64,000 bases of DNA, taken from positions 2,790,001 through 2,854,000 of the forward strand of contig NZ_CP147846.1 of NCBI RefSeq assembly GCF_037327425.1, written 5' to 3'. The position numbers were made by a program, and so were the translations under genes. Below are positions 1 to 8,490 of the stretch, piece after piece. This DNA is from Rhodococcus sovatensis. GTDB taxonomy: Bacteria > Actinomycetota > Actinomycetes > Mycobacteriales > Mycobacteriaceae. How positions within the stretch are numbered: the first letter of the stretch is position 1; every line of letters starts with the position of its first letter. The notes beneath the pieces were generated by a model. That model was not told where the DNA came from. It searched no databases and saw only the letters and a program-made list of their open reading frames with translations.

Positions 1-189
1 GCCGACGATGCCCAATTCTGGGTCTCGCGAACATGCGACGGCTTGGCACTGCGCTCACGCTTCCCCGACACACCCCAGGGCCACGCGATCATCGAGAGCT
101 TCGCGCTGGCGCTTGCCGCGGTGATCCGGCAGGAAGTCGGAGCTACGGCGTATTCGAGTGAGGCTTCGCTCGTCGGACCGAACGCATAG
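1..189 (+). CDS. C-terminal end of an unidentified protein (partial)
   Basis: An open frame enters from the left edge in frame 1 and ends at the TAG at 187-189, giving the last 62 residues of a protein (ADDAQFWVSR... to ...LVGPNA). Codon usage is GC-rich in the third position, as in the neighbouring genes. I do not recognise the family. A GTG-initiated gene with its own ribosome binding site follows 48 nt downstream, so the two need not be cotranscribed. Only the 3' end is in the window, so no function is proposed. Confidence 0.5.
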   Translation, partial: ADDAQFWVSRTCDGLALRSRFPDTPQGHAIIESFALALAAVIRQEVGATAYSSEASLVGPNA

Positions 190-237
190 GATCGTTACAG
201 TCAGCTCGAATCGATCCCATGTAGGAGCGAAGAAGAA

Positions 238-1134
238 GTGCCCATAGCAGCAGACCCCACCCCCTCGTTCGGCGATTTCGCACATCCGGATCGCCTGGTG
301 TCCACGCAGTGGCTGTCCGCACACCTGGGAACTCCCGGCCTCAAGGTCGTCGAGTCGGATGAGGACGTGCTCCTGTACGACGTCGGTCACGTCCCCGGGG
401 CAGTCAAGATCGATTGGCATCTCGACCTCAATGATCCCGTCACACGCGACTACATCGACGGCGAGCAGTTTGCAGCGCTCCTGAGCCGCAAGGGCATTTC
501 GCGCACGGACACCGTTGTCATCTACGGAGACAAGAGCAACTGGTGGGCAGCATATGCGCTCTGGGTGTTCACTCTCTTCGGACACGAAGACGTCCGGCTG
601 CTCGACGGCGGCCGCGACGCGTGGCTCGCCGAGAACCGAGACACGACGCTCGATGTCCCCGAGTACCCGGCCACCGATTACCCGGTCGTCGAACGTGACG
701 ACGCACCGATTCGTGCATTTGCCGCGGACGTTCTGTCCAGCCTCGGCACAATTCCCCTCGTAGACGTGCGATCGCCTGCGGAGTACACCGGCGAGCGCAC
801 GCACATGCCCGATTACCCCGAAGAAGGCGCGCTTCGCGGTGGCCACATCCCAACCGCCACGAGCATCCCGTGGGCAAAAGCTGCCGCTCCGGACGGGCGT
901 TTCCGCTCTCGCGCCGAACTCGACGACATCTACGGCGACGTCGTCGCGAACGAGAAGGTTATTGCCTACTGCCGTATCGGCGAGCGCTCGAGCCACACCT
1001 GGTTCGTGCTGACACACCTCCTCGGCCACGACTCGGTGCGAAACTACGACGGGTCGTGGACCGAGTGGGGCAACGCGGTCCGAGTTCCGATCGTCCGAGG
1101 CGAGGAGCCCGGCGACGCTCCGAAAACGCAGTAG
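238..1134 (+). CDS. sseA: Thiosulfate/3-mercaptopyruvate sulfurtransferase, two rhodanese domains
   Basis: This 298-aa protein has two rhodanese domains (about residues 20-135 and 160-285). The second carries the catalytic loop CRIGERS with the sulfur-accepting cysteine at about residue 245. Enzymes of this type move a sulfane sulfur from thiosulfate or mercaptopyruvate to an acceptor in the cytosol. The GTG at 238 is chosen because AGGAG lies at 223-227, a normal distance upstream. A SufE-like gene follows 4 nt after the stop, as in M. tuberculosis Rv3283-Rv3284, which suggests a shared role in sulfur transfer. The family assignment is secure; the substrate preference is inferred. Confidence 0.93.
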   Translation: MPIAADPTPSFGDFAHPDRLVSTQWLSAHLGTPGLKVVESDEDVLLYDVGHVPGAVKIDWHLDLNDPVTRDYIDGEQFAALLSRKGISRTDTVVIYGDKSNWWAAYALWVFTLFGHEDVRLLDGGRDAWLAENRDTTLDVPEYPATDYPVVERDDAPIRAFAADVLSSLGTIPLVDVRSPAEYTGERTHMPDYPEEGALRGGHIPTATSIPWAKAAAPDGRFRSRAELDDIYGDVVANEKVIAYCRIGERSSHTWFVLTHLLGHDSVRNYDGSWTEWGNAVRVPIVRGEEPGDAPKTQ

Positions 1135-1138
1135 AACC

Positions 1139-1570
1139 ATGACGGACACTGGGAGCACGGCGCAGTTGCCGGAGTCCCTCGCCGAAATCGTCGAGGACTT
1201 CGCCGCGGTCACTGGGCAGGACAAGCTCCAGCTTCTGCTCGAGTTCAGCCGCGAACTGCCTGAATTACCGTCGCACCTGGAGCAGGCCGCGATGGAGCCG
1301 GTACCCGAATGCCAGTCTCCACTGTTCCTGTCGGTCGATTCCGGCGACAGAGATGGCGTGCAGCTGTACTTCAGCGCTCCGCCGGAAGCACCGACGACCC
1401 GGGGATTCGCGTCGATCCTCCACCAGGGACTCGACGGGCACAGCGCTCAGGACATCCTCGCAGTCCCGGACGACTTCTACCTGGACCTCGGTCTCGGCGA
1501 TGTAGTCAGCCCTCTCCGGCTCCGAGGCATGTCGGCGATGCTGGCGCGCATCAAGCGACATCTGCGGTAG
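1139..1570 (+). CDS. SufE family cysteine-desulfurase acceptor protein
   Basis: This 143-aa SufE-fold protein has its conserved acceptor cysteine in VPECQSPLF (about residue 59). SufE proteins take persulfide sulfur from a cysteine desulfurase and pass it on for Fe-S cluster assembly or related thiolation. The length is typical of SufE, and the C-terminal part (GLGDVVSPLRLRGMSAMLA) matches the family's LSPxRxxG region. The ATG lies 4 nt after the sseA stop, so the two are almost certainly one transcript. It corresponds to Rv3284 of M. tuberculosis by position. The SUF operon itself is not in this window. Confidence 0.9.
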   Translation: MTDTGSTAQLPESLAEIVEDFAAVTGQDKLQLLLEFSRELPELPSHLEQAAMEPVPECQSPLFLSVDSGDRDGVQLYFSAPPEAPTTRGFASILHQGLDGHSAQDILAVPDDFYLDLGLGDVVSPLRLRGMSAMLARIKRHLR

Positions 1571-1692
1571 CCGCCTCCGCGAACGCTTCGACCAGCGGAA
1601 ACTGCTCGTCTTGATCGATACACCTACCACTCGGTACACTCGGTCAGGTTGTTGCTGGTTCAAGTCGTTCGCGAGAGGTGGTCCGGGTCCGC

Positions 1693-3180
1693 ATGGAATT
1701 CACCGAACTTGCGGACTACGCACTACCTGCGGGAACCATGACCGAGTGGATCCCCAGCGTTGGCCCACACGCCAGCACTCCGGCGCTGGCAGGGTGGCAC
1801 CCTGACGAGCGTCCCACGTCCTACGTGCACGAGGCCCATCTGCGGTCCAGTCTCGCCAGCCCCAGGCGTGGCCGCGAAAGCTGGCTCGGAGCAGCCTTCG
1901 AAATCGACGGGCCACTGGACAAGCCTGCATTCCGCCGGGCCGTTCTCGCCTGGATCGACCGCCACGAGCCGATGCGTTCCCATGCCTCGATCGACGAAGA
2001 GTCGGGTGAGCTGTCCCGCGTGACGACGACACCTGGTGCGATCGACCTCTGGCAGGTCGAGCAGGAACAATGCGAGCAGTCCAGCGAGGTGTTCGAGCAT
2101 CTGCAGTACCTGTTCGACGAGTACACCTCTCCCCTCGCCTGGCCCGCCTATGCTTTCGTCACTCTGGAGCCGTTGCCCAGGGCCGTGGCCGATCAGGACG
2201 AGGGCCGAATCACGGTTTTCTTCGCCGCGGACCATTCCATCATCGACGGCCTTTCGACGGTGCTCGTCGCCCACGAAATCTCGGCTCTCTACGCAGAGGC
2301 GAAGGACTGCATACCGGCGCAGCTGTTCGAAGCCGGCAGCTATCTGGACTTCGGTGTCTCCGAACGCCGTATTCATGCAGAGCTGGAGCACACCCACGAG
2401 GCTGTGGTCACTTGGCAGCGCTTTCTGGACGAGGGCCAGGGACTGCTCCCCTCGTTTCCTCTGGACATCGGCGAGCCGAGCGGTTCACACACGGCTCAGA
2501 GCGGTCTGTCGGCGTGGATTCTGGACACCGAGCGCGCAGATTCCTTCTCCGTAGCATGTCGCAAGACCGGCAACAGCCTGTTCTCGGGACTGTTGGCCGC
2601 ACTTGCGATCGCCGGTGCGGAATTGTCCGGCAACACCCAGTTCAGGACGATCACCCCCGTACACACCCGGGACCAACCACAGTGGGTTTCCTCGCTTGGC
2701 TGGTTCGTCGGACTGTGCCCGTTGTCGTTCGATATCGCGCACGCTGAGTCGTTCGGCGCCGTCCTAGCGCAGGCTACCGAGCAGGTGACGGCAACCAAGC
2801 CGGTCGCGCGCGTTCCGCTCGATCGCGTCTTTCGCGCGCTGGGAACTACGGCGAAGCCCCGATTCGTCGTGTCCTTCATGGATGTGAGATTCGCTCCGAT
2901 GGCCGATCATTGGGCCGACTGGAACGCCCGCGCTCTTCGGAGCAAGCAGTACGACCACGACGTGTACATCTGGATCAACCGCACGCCCCGCGGAGTCAAT
3001 ATCTCGGCTAGGTACCCCAATACCGAAACCGCGACGTCGAACGTGCACCAGTACATCGGAGCAGTTCGTCGGATTATCGACGAGGTAGCCGACACCGGGT
3101 CTGCCATCCTGCCCAACTGGACAGGTTGGGCGCGGACCACGGATGTAGCATCCACAGGACCTTTAGCTACCGACCAGTAG
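1693..3180 (+). CDS. Condensation-domain (PapA/NRPS-C-like) acyltransferase, orphan
   Basis: This 495-aa protein of the chloramphenicol acetyltransferase-like superfamily resembles NRPS condensation domains and mycobacterial PapA acyltransferases. The active-site motif appears as DHSIIDG (near residue 180). The first His of HHxxxDG is Asp, but the catalytic His and the terminal DG remain. The N-terminus (TELADYALPAGTMTEWIPS) resembles the start of PapA-type proteins. I prefer the ATG at 1693, with AGGTG upstream at 1676-1680; an in-frame GTG at 1678 is possible. No polyketide synthase, MmpL or NRPS gene is nearby, so the acyl donor and acceptor cannot be inferred. It sits between the SufE-like gene and accA3. 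Confidence 0.82.
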   Translation: MEFTELADYALPAGTMTEWIPSVGPHASTPALAGWHPDERPTSYVHEAHLRSSLASPRRGRESWLGAAFEIDGPLDKPAFRRAVLAWIDRHEPMRSHASIDEESGELSRVTTTPGAIDLWQVEQEQCEQSSEVFEHLQYLFDEYTSPLAWPAYAFVTLEPLPRAVADQDEGRITVFFAADHSIIDGLSTVLVAHEISALYAEAKDCIPAQLFEAGSYLDFGVSERRIHAELEHTHEAVVTWQRFLDEGQGLLPSFPLDIGEPSGSHTAQSGLSAWILDTERADSFSVACRKTGNSLFSGLLAALAIAGAELSGNTQFRTITPVHTRDQPQWVSSLGWFVGLCPLSFDIAHAESFGAVLAQATEQVTATKPVARVPLDRVFRALGTTAKPRFVVSFMDVRFAPMADHWADWNARALRSKQYDHDVYIWINRTPRGVNISARYPNTETATSNVHQYIGAVRRIIDEVADTGSAILPNWTGWARTTDVASTGPLATDQ

Positions 3181-3325
3181 GGTTGGCTCGCCGGTCGGGA
3201 GAGGGCCACCATAATCACCCTCCAGTTTCGATTGCGATCTCGCCTGTGCTTAAACTCCGAAGAGACGCTCGTAACAGTGCGGCACACACGGCCTGCACGG
3301 AGCACACGACACCCCAGGAGGCTCA

Positions 3326-5119
3326 GTGCCCAGCCATGCCAGTGCGCGTATCACCAAGGTTCTTGTCGCGAACCGCGGCGAGATCGCAGTCCGGGTGATC
3401 AGGGCAGCAGCAGACGCAGGACTGACCAGTGTCGCCGTCTACGCCGAACCTGACGCCGATGCACCGTTCGTACGCCTGGCCGACGAAGCATTCGCCCTCG
3501 GCGGTCAGACCTCGGCCGAGTCGTACCTGGTGATCGACAAAATCTTGGACGCCGCCGCCAAGTCCGGGGCAGATGCCATCCACCCCGGCTACGGCTTCCT
3601 CTCCGAAAACGCCGACTTCGCCCAGGCCGTCATCGACGCCAACCTGATCTGGATCGGACCGTCCCCACAGTCCATCCGCGACCTCGGCGACAAAGTCACC
3701 GCCCGACACATCGCCGCCCGCGCCAAAGCACCCTCGGTCCCCGGCACCTCCGAGCCCGTCAAAGATGCCGACGAGATCCTCGCCTTCGCCGACGAATTTG
3801 GCCTCCCTATCGCCATCAAAGCTGCCTTCGGCGGCGGCGGACGCGGCATGAAAGTCGCCCGCACCCGCGAAGAAATCCCCGAACTGTTCGACTCGGCCAC
3901 CCGCGAAGCGGTCTCCGCGTTCGGCCGCGGTGAATGCTTCGTCGAGCGTTACCTCGACAAGCCCCGCCACGTCGAAGCTCAGGTCATCGCCGACCAGCAC
4001 GGCAACGTCGTCGTCGCCGGTACCCGCGACTGCTCGCTGCAGCGCCGCTTCCAGAAACTCGTCGAAGAAGCACCCGCCCCGTTCCTCACCGACGCCCAGC
4101 GCGCCGAGATCCACTCCTCCGCCAAAGCCATCTGCCGCGAAGCCGGCTACTACGGCGCCGGCACCGTGGAATACCTCGTCGGCCAAGACGGACTCGTGTC
4201 CTTCCTCGAGGTCAACACTCGCCTGCAGGTCGAGCACCCCGTCACCGAAGAGACCTCCGGCATCGACCTCGTGCTGCAGCAGTTCCGCATCGCGGGCGGC
4301 GAAGAACTGACCATCACCGAAGACCCCGAACCGCGCGGGCATTCCTTCGAGTTCCGCATCAACGGTGAAGACGCCGGCCGCGGATTCCTGCCCGCCCCCG
4401 GACCGGTCACCACCTTCATCGCCCCCTCCGGTCCCGGTGTCCGCGTGGACTCCGGTGTCGAATCGGGTTCGGTGATCGGTGGCCAGTTCGACTCCATGCT
4501 CGCCAAGCTGATCGTCACCGGCGCCACCCGCGAGGAAGCCCTCGCCCGTTCGCGTCGCGCACTGGCCGAGTTCACCGTCGAAGGCCTGGCGACGGTCATC
4601 CCGTTCCACGCTGCTGTGGTCTCCGACCCCGCGTTCATCGGCGACGGTGAGTCCTTCGATGTGCACACTCGGTGGATCGAAACCGAATGGGACAACCAGG
4701 TTCCCCCGTTCACCGCAGGCGAACCACTCGACGAGGACGAGGTACTGCCGCGTCAGGCTGTGGTCGTCGAGGTCGGTGGCCGCCGCGTCGAGGTCTCGCT
4801 GCCCGGTCAGTTCTCCTTCGGCGGCGGGGCAGCAGCATCAGGCGGTGCGATTCGTCGTAAGCCCAAGGCCCGCAAGCGCGGCGGCGCTGGCGCGGGAGCT
4901 GCTTCCGGTGACGCGGTCACCGCACCGATGCAGGGCACCGTCGTCAAAGTTGCTGTCGAAGAAGGCCAGGACGTCGCCGAAGGCGATCTGATCGCCGTCC
5001 TCGAAGCGATGAAGATGGAAAACCCCGTCAACGCCCACAAAGCAGGCACAGTCACCGGCCTGACCGTGCAACCAGGATCCGCCATCACCCAGGGCACCGT
5101 CCTCGCCGAAATCAAGTAG
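3326..5119 (+). CDS. accA3: Acetyl-/propionyl-/long-chain acyl-CoA carboxylase alpha chain (biotin carboxylase + BCCP)
   Basis: This 597-aa protein has an N-terminal biotin carboxylase (residues 8 to about 455, with VLVANRGEIAVRVIRA and the glycine-rich ATP-grasp loop FGGGGRGMK). A Gly/Ala/Lys-rich linker follows, then a C-terminal biotinyl domain whose EAMKMEN motif places the biotinylated lysine at residue 563. It carboxylates biotin with ATP and bicarbonate and is the shared alpha subunit of the actinobacterial acyl-CoA carboxylases that make malonyl- and methylmalonyl-CoA and activate mycolate precursors. The GTG at 3326 is preceded by AGGAGG at 3315-3320. The carboxyltransferase beta subunits are not in the window. 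Confidence 0.96.
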   Translation: MPSHASARITKVLVANRGEIAVRVIRAAADAGLTSVAVYAEPDADAPFVRLADEAFALGGQTSAESYLVIDKILDAAAKSGADAIHPGYGFLSENADFAQAVIDANLIWIGPSPQSIRDLGDKVTARHIAARAKAPSVPGTSEPVKDADEILAFADEFGLPIAIKAAFGGGGRGMKVARTREEIPELFDSATREAVSAFGRGECFVERYLDKPRHVEAQVIADQHGNVVVAGTRDCSLQRRFQKLVEEAPAPFLTDAQRAEIHSSAKAICREAGYYGAGTVEYLVGQDGLVSFLEVNTRLQVEHPVTEETSGIDLVLQQFRIAGGEELTITEDPEPRGHSFEFRINGEDAGRGFLPAPGPVTTFIAPSGPGVRVDSGVESGSVIGGQFDSMLAKLIVTGATREEALARSRRALAEFTVEGLATVIPFHAAVVSDPAFIGDGESFDVHTRWIETEWDNQVPPFTAGEPLDEDEVLPRQAVVVEVGGRRVEVSLPGQFSFGGGAAASGGAIRRKPKARKRGGAGAGAASGDAVTAPMQGTVVKVAVEEGQDVAEGDLIAVLEAMKMENPVNAHKAGTVTGLTVQPGSAITQGTVLAEIK

Positions 5120-5156
5120 TACGAAACCACGCGACGTCCGGGCTAGTCTGTTTGTC

Positions 5157-5588
5157 ATGGCAGACAACCCGGACGTTCGCATAGGTACGGCCGAGCGTGA
5201 ACAGGCGCTTTCGAACCTGAGTCAGCATCTCAGCGACGGACGCCTCACTCTCCCTGAATTCGACGAACGTAGTGCTGTCGTCGCCGCAGCGACGACTCGC
5301 GGACAACTCGATTCGGTGTTCACAGACCTTCCGACGCCCTCGCTTGCACCCACCGCCTCGCGTCCGCTCGATATCTCGAGATCGAACGAGCCAGCAGTGC
5401 CCCCGACCCAGCCTGACGCCGACGACGGCTGGGATTGGCGTAAGGCCGTGATGGGCGCAGCTCCCATCATCGCGTTGATTCTGTTCTTCGTCGTACCGGT
5501 GTCCAACAGCTGGCTGTTCTTCCTTCTCATCCCGTTGGCGGGCGCCCTTCTTTTCGGCGGAGACCGCTCGAAGAAACGCGACCGCTGA
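5157..5588 (+). CDS. DUF1707 (SHOCT-like) small membrane protein
   Basis: This 143-aa protein begins with a DUF1707 domain (about residues 5-57: VRIGTAEREQALSNLSQHL, then GRLTLPEFDER), a short motif common at the N-terminus of actinobacterial membrane proteins. A polar Pro-rich linker is followed by two hydrophobic helices (about residues 98-115 and 117-134) and a basic tail (GGDRSKKRDR). This suggests a membrane protein with both ends in the cytoplasm. The function of the domain is not established. It lies between accA3 and the HAD gene, which starts 2 nt after its stop. Confidence 0.8.
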   Translation: MADNPDVRIGTAEREQALSNLSQHLSDGRLTLPEFDERSAVVAAATTRGQLDSVFTDLPTPSLAPTASRPLDISRSNEPAVPPTQPDADDGWDWRKAVMGAAPIIALILFFVVPVSNSWLFFLLIPLAGALLFGGDRSKKRDR

Positions 5589-5590
5589 CG

Positions 5591-6298
5591 GTGACCGCAG
5601 GATCAGGGGCGTCGAAGGCTCTACTGTTCGACGTCTTCGGTACAGTCGTCGATTGGCGCACGAGCGTCGCTGCCCAGTGCGCGGTAGCACTCCCCCCTCA
5701 CGTCGATTCCTACGCCTTCGCCGATCGCTGGCGCAGTCTGTATCAGCCCGCGATGGAGCAGGTGCGCTCAGGCGCCCGCGACTTCACTCGCCTCGACGAC
5801 CTGCACAGGGAGAGCCTGCGAACAGTACTGTCGGAGTTCGAGATCACCCTTCCAGACGAAGAAGTAAGTGCCTTGAATTTCGCGTGGCATCGACTCGAAC
5901 CGTGGCCCGACTCCGTCGACGGTATCGGGCGCTTGAAGTCCAGGTTCATCGTCGCACCCCTGTCCAACGGCAACATCTCGCTACTCCTCGACATGGCAAA
6001 GAACGCTGGGCTGCCGTGGGATGCGATCCTCGGCGCCGAAGCCGCTCGCGCGTACAAGCCGACACCCGAGGCATACCTCCGTACCGCCGACATCCTCGGG
6101 CTTGCTCCGCATGACTGCACGATGGTCGCTGCCCACAACAGCGACCTGGCCGCGGCCAGGGACTGCGGCTTCGAGACCGTGTTCGTCCGTCGCCCGCTCG
6201 AACACGGGAACGCCCAGGCCACCGACCTTGCCGCAGAATCGGATTGGACCTACTGCGTCGATTCGATCACCGATCTCGCAGACCTGCTCGGGTGTTGA
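5591..6298 (+). CDS. HAD superfamily hydrolase, haloacid dehalogenase type II-like
   Basis: This 235-aa HAD hydrolase has motif I as LLFDVFGTVVDW (nucleophilic Asp in DVFGT), motif II as APLSNGN, the conserved lysine in RAYKPTPEAY, and motif IV near CTMVAAHNSDLAAARDCG. The pattern fits the type II (S)-2-haloacid dehalogenase subfamily, which opens with DxYGT/DxFGT and has AHxxDL rather than the DD motif of phosphatases. Actual dehalogenase activity is not certain because many relatives are uncharacterised. It starts with GTG 2 nt after the DUF1707 gene. Confidence 0.85.
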   Translation: MTAGSGASKALLFDVFGTVVDWRTSVAAQCAVALPPHVDSYAFADRWRSLYQPAMEQVRSGARDFTRLDDLHRESLRTVLSEFEITLPDEEVSALNFAWHRLEPWPDSVDGIGRLKSRFIVAPLSNGNISLLLDMAKNAGLPWDAILGAEAARAYKPTPEAYLRTADILGLAPHDCTMVAAHNSDLAAARDCGFETVFVRRPLEHGNAQATDLAAESDWTYCVDSITDLADLLGC

Positions 6299-6502
6299 GC
6301 GGTTCTGGACTGGTCGACAACACTCCTGTCCAGATACGAGCGGGTCAGCATCTCGATGAAGTGTCCGCTTCCGGCAGGGCGAACAAGTCGTGATCCACAT
6401 CCGCCCATGGACGCCGTCGGGACTGCGGAGTGAATCTTGGGCTGCTCTGTCCCCCGTCGCGCCGGCGATGACGGTGGTCCGGTCCTCGGGAACCAGTGTC
6501 CC
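6299..6502. other. 204-nt spacer between convergent genes, possible decayed coding remnant
   Basis: No intact gene is seen. On the minus strand, short stretches read like protein (for example GHFIEMLTRSYLDRS from about 6360 down to 6310, and VPEDRTTVIAGATGDR from about 6495 to 6450). They lie in frames that do not join without a shift, so they may be a relic. No hairpin terminator of note was found. Confidence 0.25.
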
Positions 6503-6880
6503 TCAGCCCCAGTTCTCCGCCTTGGTCAGGCAGAACGGATGCCCGGACGGGTCGAGGAGTACACGCCAGGTCTCCCCCGGCTGATCGGTGGGCAGTGTCG
6601 CGCCCAGTTCGACGGCCTTGCGTGCCGCGGAGTCCAGGTCTTCCACCGACAGATCGAAATGAAACTGTTTGCTGCCGTTCGGGTTAGGCCACGCCGGAGC
6701 GTGGTAGTCCTCGACGCGGCCGAAGCCGAGCGCGTGAGAAGGTCCGGCGAGCATCGCGTAGTCCCTTTCGGCGTGCACGATGCTCCACCCAAGCAGGGAC
6801 GACCAGAACGATGCGCTCACTTCGGGGTCCGCACAGTCCAGCGTGACCATTTCGAGCTTGGCGACGGAAGTATCGGTCAT
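6503..6880 (-). CDS. VOC (glyoxalase/bleomycin resistance) family protein
   Basis: This 125-aa single VOC domain opens with KLEMVTLDCADPEVSASFW and ends with WRVLLDPSGHPFCLT, the two repeated beta-alpha-beta-beta-beta modules of the fold. Paired metal-ligand positions are seen in HFDLSVEDLD and the DPSGHPFC strand. Proteins of this type are metal-dependent isomerases, dioxygenases or drug-binding proteins, and the substrate cannot be told. It is transcribed divergently from the AraC regulator that starts 55 nt away, so that regulator may control it. Confidence 0.85.
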   Translation of the reverse strand: MTDTSVAKLEMVTLDCADPEVSASFWSSLLGWSIVHAERDYAMLAGPSHALGFGRVEDYHAPAWPNPNGSKQFHFDLSVEDLDSAARKAVELGATLPTDQPGETWRVLLDPSGHPFCLTKAENWG

Positions 6881-6935
6881 GTTCGGTCTCCTCGAGAAGT
6901 CGTTGCGTGTCGGTCCAGCCTTCTAGAGTCGGCCC

Positions 6936-7796
6936 ATGACGGCTAGGAAAAATCCGACAGGCTCCACATCGACGGGCGCAGGTGTTTTGCGACCCCATCA
7001 GTTGGCCCGGCATGTCGACCTCGTCAGGCTGCCGTGCGCGCAGTCGCTCACGCCCTGGGTGGAGAACTACTGGATGCTGCACTGGGATCTTCCGGCCGGG
7101 ACGTCGTACTGCAGTTCGACTCTTCCGCATCCCGCTCACACGCTCAGTGTCGAGAAAGGCTGGGTGCGTGACGGAGTCGCCGCACTCGGCGGACCCGTCG
7201 TCGTGACCGGTGTTCTCACCCGCCGCTTCGACGTGACACTCGCCGCGACCGGTTGGGTCCTCGGTATCAAATTTCGCCCTGGTGGCTTCACCAGCCTGAC
7301 CGGTGCCGATGCCAGATCTCTCCGTGATACACCGGTGTCTCCGCCATCCTCGATTCCCACAGCGACGGTCGACGCGTTGGCCCAACTCGGACCACACCTG
7401 AGCGCCGACGCCTGTCGCGAGAGTGCAGACTCGGCGTTGGAGAACCTCAATTGCACAACCGATCCCGAATACGATGAACTACTCGGCATCGTCGCGGCCA
7501 TGTTGGACGATCGCACGCTGATTCGAGTCACACAGGTAGAGGAACACTGCAACATCCCCGCACGTCGATTGCAACGACTATTTGCGAAATACATCGGAGC
7601 GCCGCCCAAGTGGGTCCTCGCGCGGTACCGCATCCACGACGTTGTGACCGAACTGGACGACGGGTATGACGGATCGCTCGCAGACCTGGCCGCGCGATAC
7701 GGCTGGTTCGACCAGGCACACTTCTCTCGCGAGTTCACCGAACTCATCGGCGTCCCGCCGAGCGCCTACGGCCTGCACATCAGTCACGAACGGTAG
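6936..7796 (+). CDS. AraC family transcriptional regulator (DUF6597-type N-terminus)
   Basis: This 286-aa regulator has an N-terminal sensing domain (about residues 20-140, with SLTPWVENYWMLHWDLP and the GIKFRPGG motif of the DUF6597/AraC group). The C-terminal AraC double helix-turn-helix is at about residues 180-280 (RVTQVEEHCNIPARRLQRLF and LAARYGWFDQAHFSREFTEL). It is divergent from the VOC gene across 55 nt, suggesting local control. Its 3' end overlaps the convergent MobA-like gene by 13 bp. The effector is unknown. Confidence 0.9.
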   Translation: MTARKNPTGSTSTGAGVLRPHQLARHVDLVRLPCAQSLTPWVENYWMLHWDLPAGTSYCSSTLPHPAHTLSVEKGWVRDGVAALGGPVVVTGVLTRRFDVTLAATGWVLGIKFRPGGFTSLTGADARSLRDTPVSPPSSIPTATVDALAQLGPHLSADACRESADSALENLNCTTDPEYDELLGIVAAMLDDRTLIRVTQVEEHCNIPARRLQRLFAKYIGAPPKWVLARYRIHDVVTELDDGYDGSLADLAARYGWFDQAHFSREFTELIGVPPSAYGLHISHER

Positions 7797-8326
7797 TCGT
7801 GGTCCACACCCGTCGCCCACTGGGAACACTCGACCACAACCACGTCGTTGCGACCTCGGAGAAACCCCCGCGCGCCTGCGTCACCCGTCGAGCCCTCGAT
7901 AACGTCGCGCCAATGCCGGCGCCCAAAGACCACAGGATGCCCAGGGGCACCGTCGAACACTGCTCGCGCGATGCCCGAATTGCAGGCACGGGCCGCAGAC
8001 AACACTGCCCGCACCACCTCGGATCCGACGTCGGGGGTGTCGACGACATGCACGACCGCAAACGCCGCATCACCCGCTGCCGATAGCCCTGCCTTCAGCG
8101 ACGCACTCATTCCCGACGCCCATTCCGGCGCAAAAATAGCGCGAGCACCATCGGGCATCGGCGAATCCGCTGCGCCGAGCACTACCAGCACCTCGTCGCA
8201 GCCACCGTCCAGCAACGCGCGCACGGCGCCGGCGAGCCAGTCCCCGCCCTGCGCGAGGACTTTCGGGGAACCGTACCGACTACCGGCACCAGCGGCCAGC
8301 AACACTCCGACTGCGTCTACCGACAC
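7784..8326 (-). CDS. MobA-like molybdenum cofactor nucleotidyltransferase
   Basis: This 180-aa nucleotidyltransferase has the opening motif GVLLAAGAGSRYGSPKVLA (NTP-binding LAAGxGxRxGxxK) and the later HVVDTPDVGSEVV region with the metal-binding Asp. Relatives (MocA/PucB group) attach CMP or GMP to molybdopterin for xanthine dehydrogenase-type enzymes. Its place beside urate and xanthine genes supports maturation of the xanthine dehydrogenase encoded at 14.6-18.1 kb. GTG start at 8326 with GGAGGG upstream. It is divergent from the purine permease gene. The exact nucleotide used is inferred only. Confidence 0.85.
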   Translation of the reverse strand: MSVDAVGVLLAAGAGSRYGSPKVLAQGGDWLAGAVRALLDGGCDEVLVVLGAADSPMPDGARAIFAPEWASGMSASLKAGLSAAGDAAFAVVHVVDTPDVGSEVVRAVLSAARACNSGIARAVFDGAPGHPVVFGRRHWRDVIEGSTGDAGARGFLRGRNDVVVVECSQWATGVDHDYRS

Positions 8327-8490
8327 CTGTCACCCTCCGTTTGGATGTTCACACAAAGCCAGCGGCCCGGTGGACGGTCATTATTGTGCCCGCTCGACTC
8401 GCGACAACCGACGAGATGCCGGATTCTGATAGCACTTCTCCTGCAGCGCCGCAGGAACTCATGCCCTGCTTGCTACCGCGAGGTGCCCAC

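Noticed and set aside
55..1224. 389-codon frame on the minus strand covering sseA
   Set aside because: It lies opposite a clear two-domain rhodanese gene and shows no family motif; long antisense frames are expected at this GC content.
3323..4666. 447-codon Gly/Asp/Val-rich frame on the minus strand across accA3
   Set aside because: It is the antisense image of the biotin carboxylase coding bias, with no ribosome site or recognisable domain.
8341..8490. N-terminal extension of the purine permease
   Set aside because: The added 50 residues have no similarity to permease N-termini, and the ATG at 8491 has its own GAGG site.
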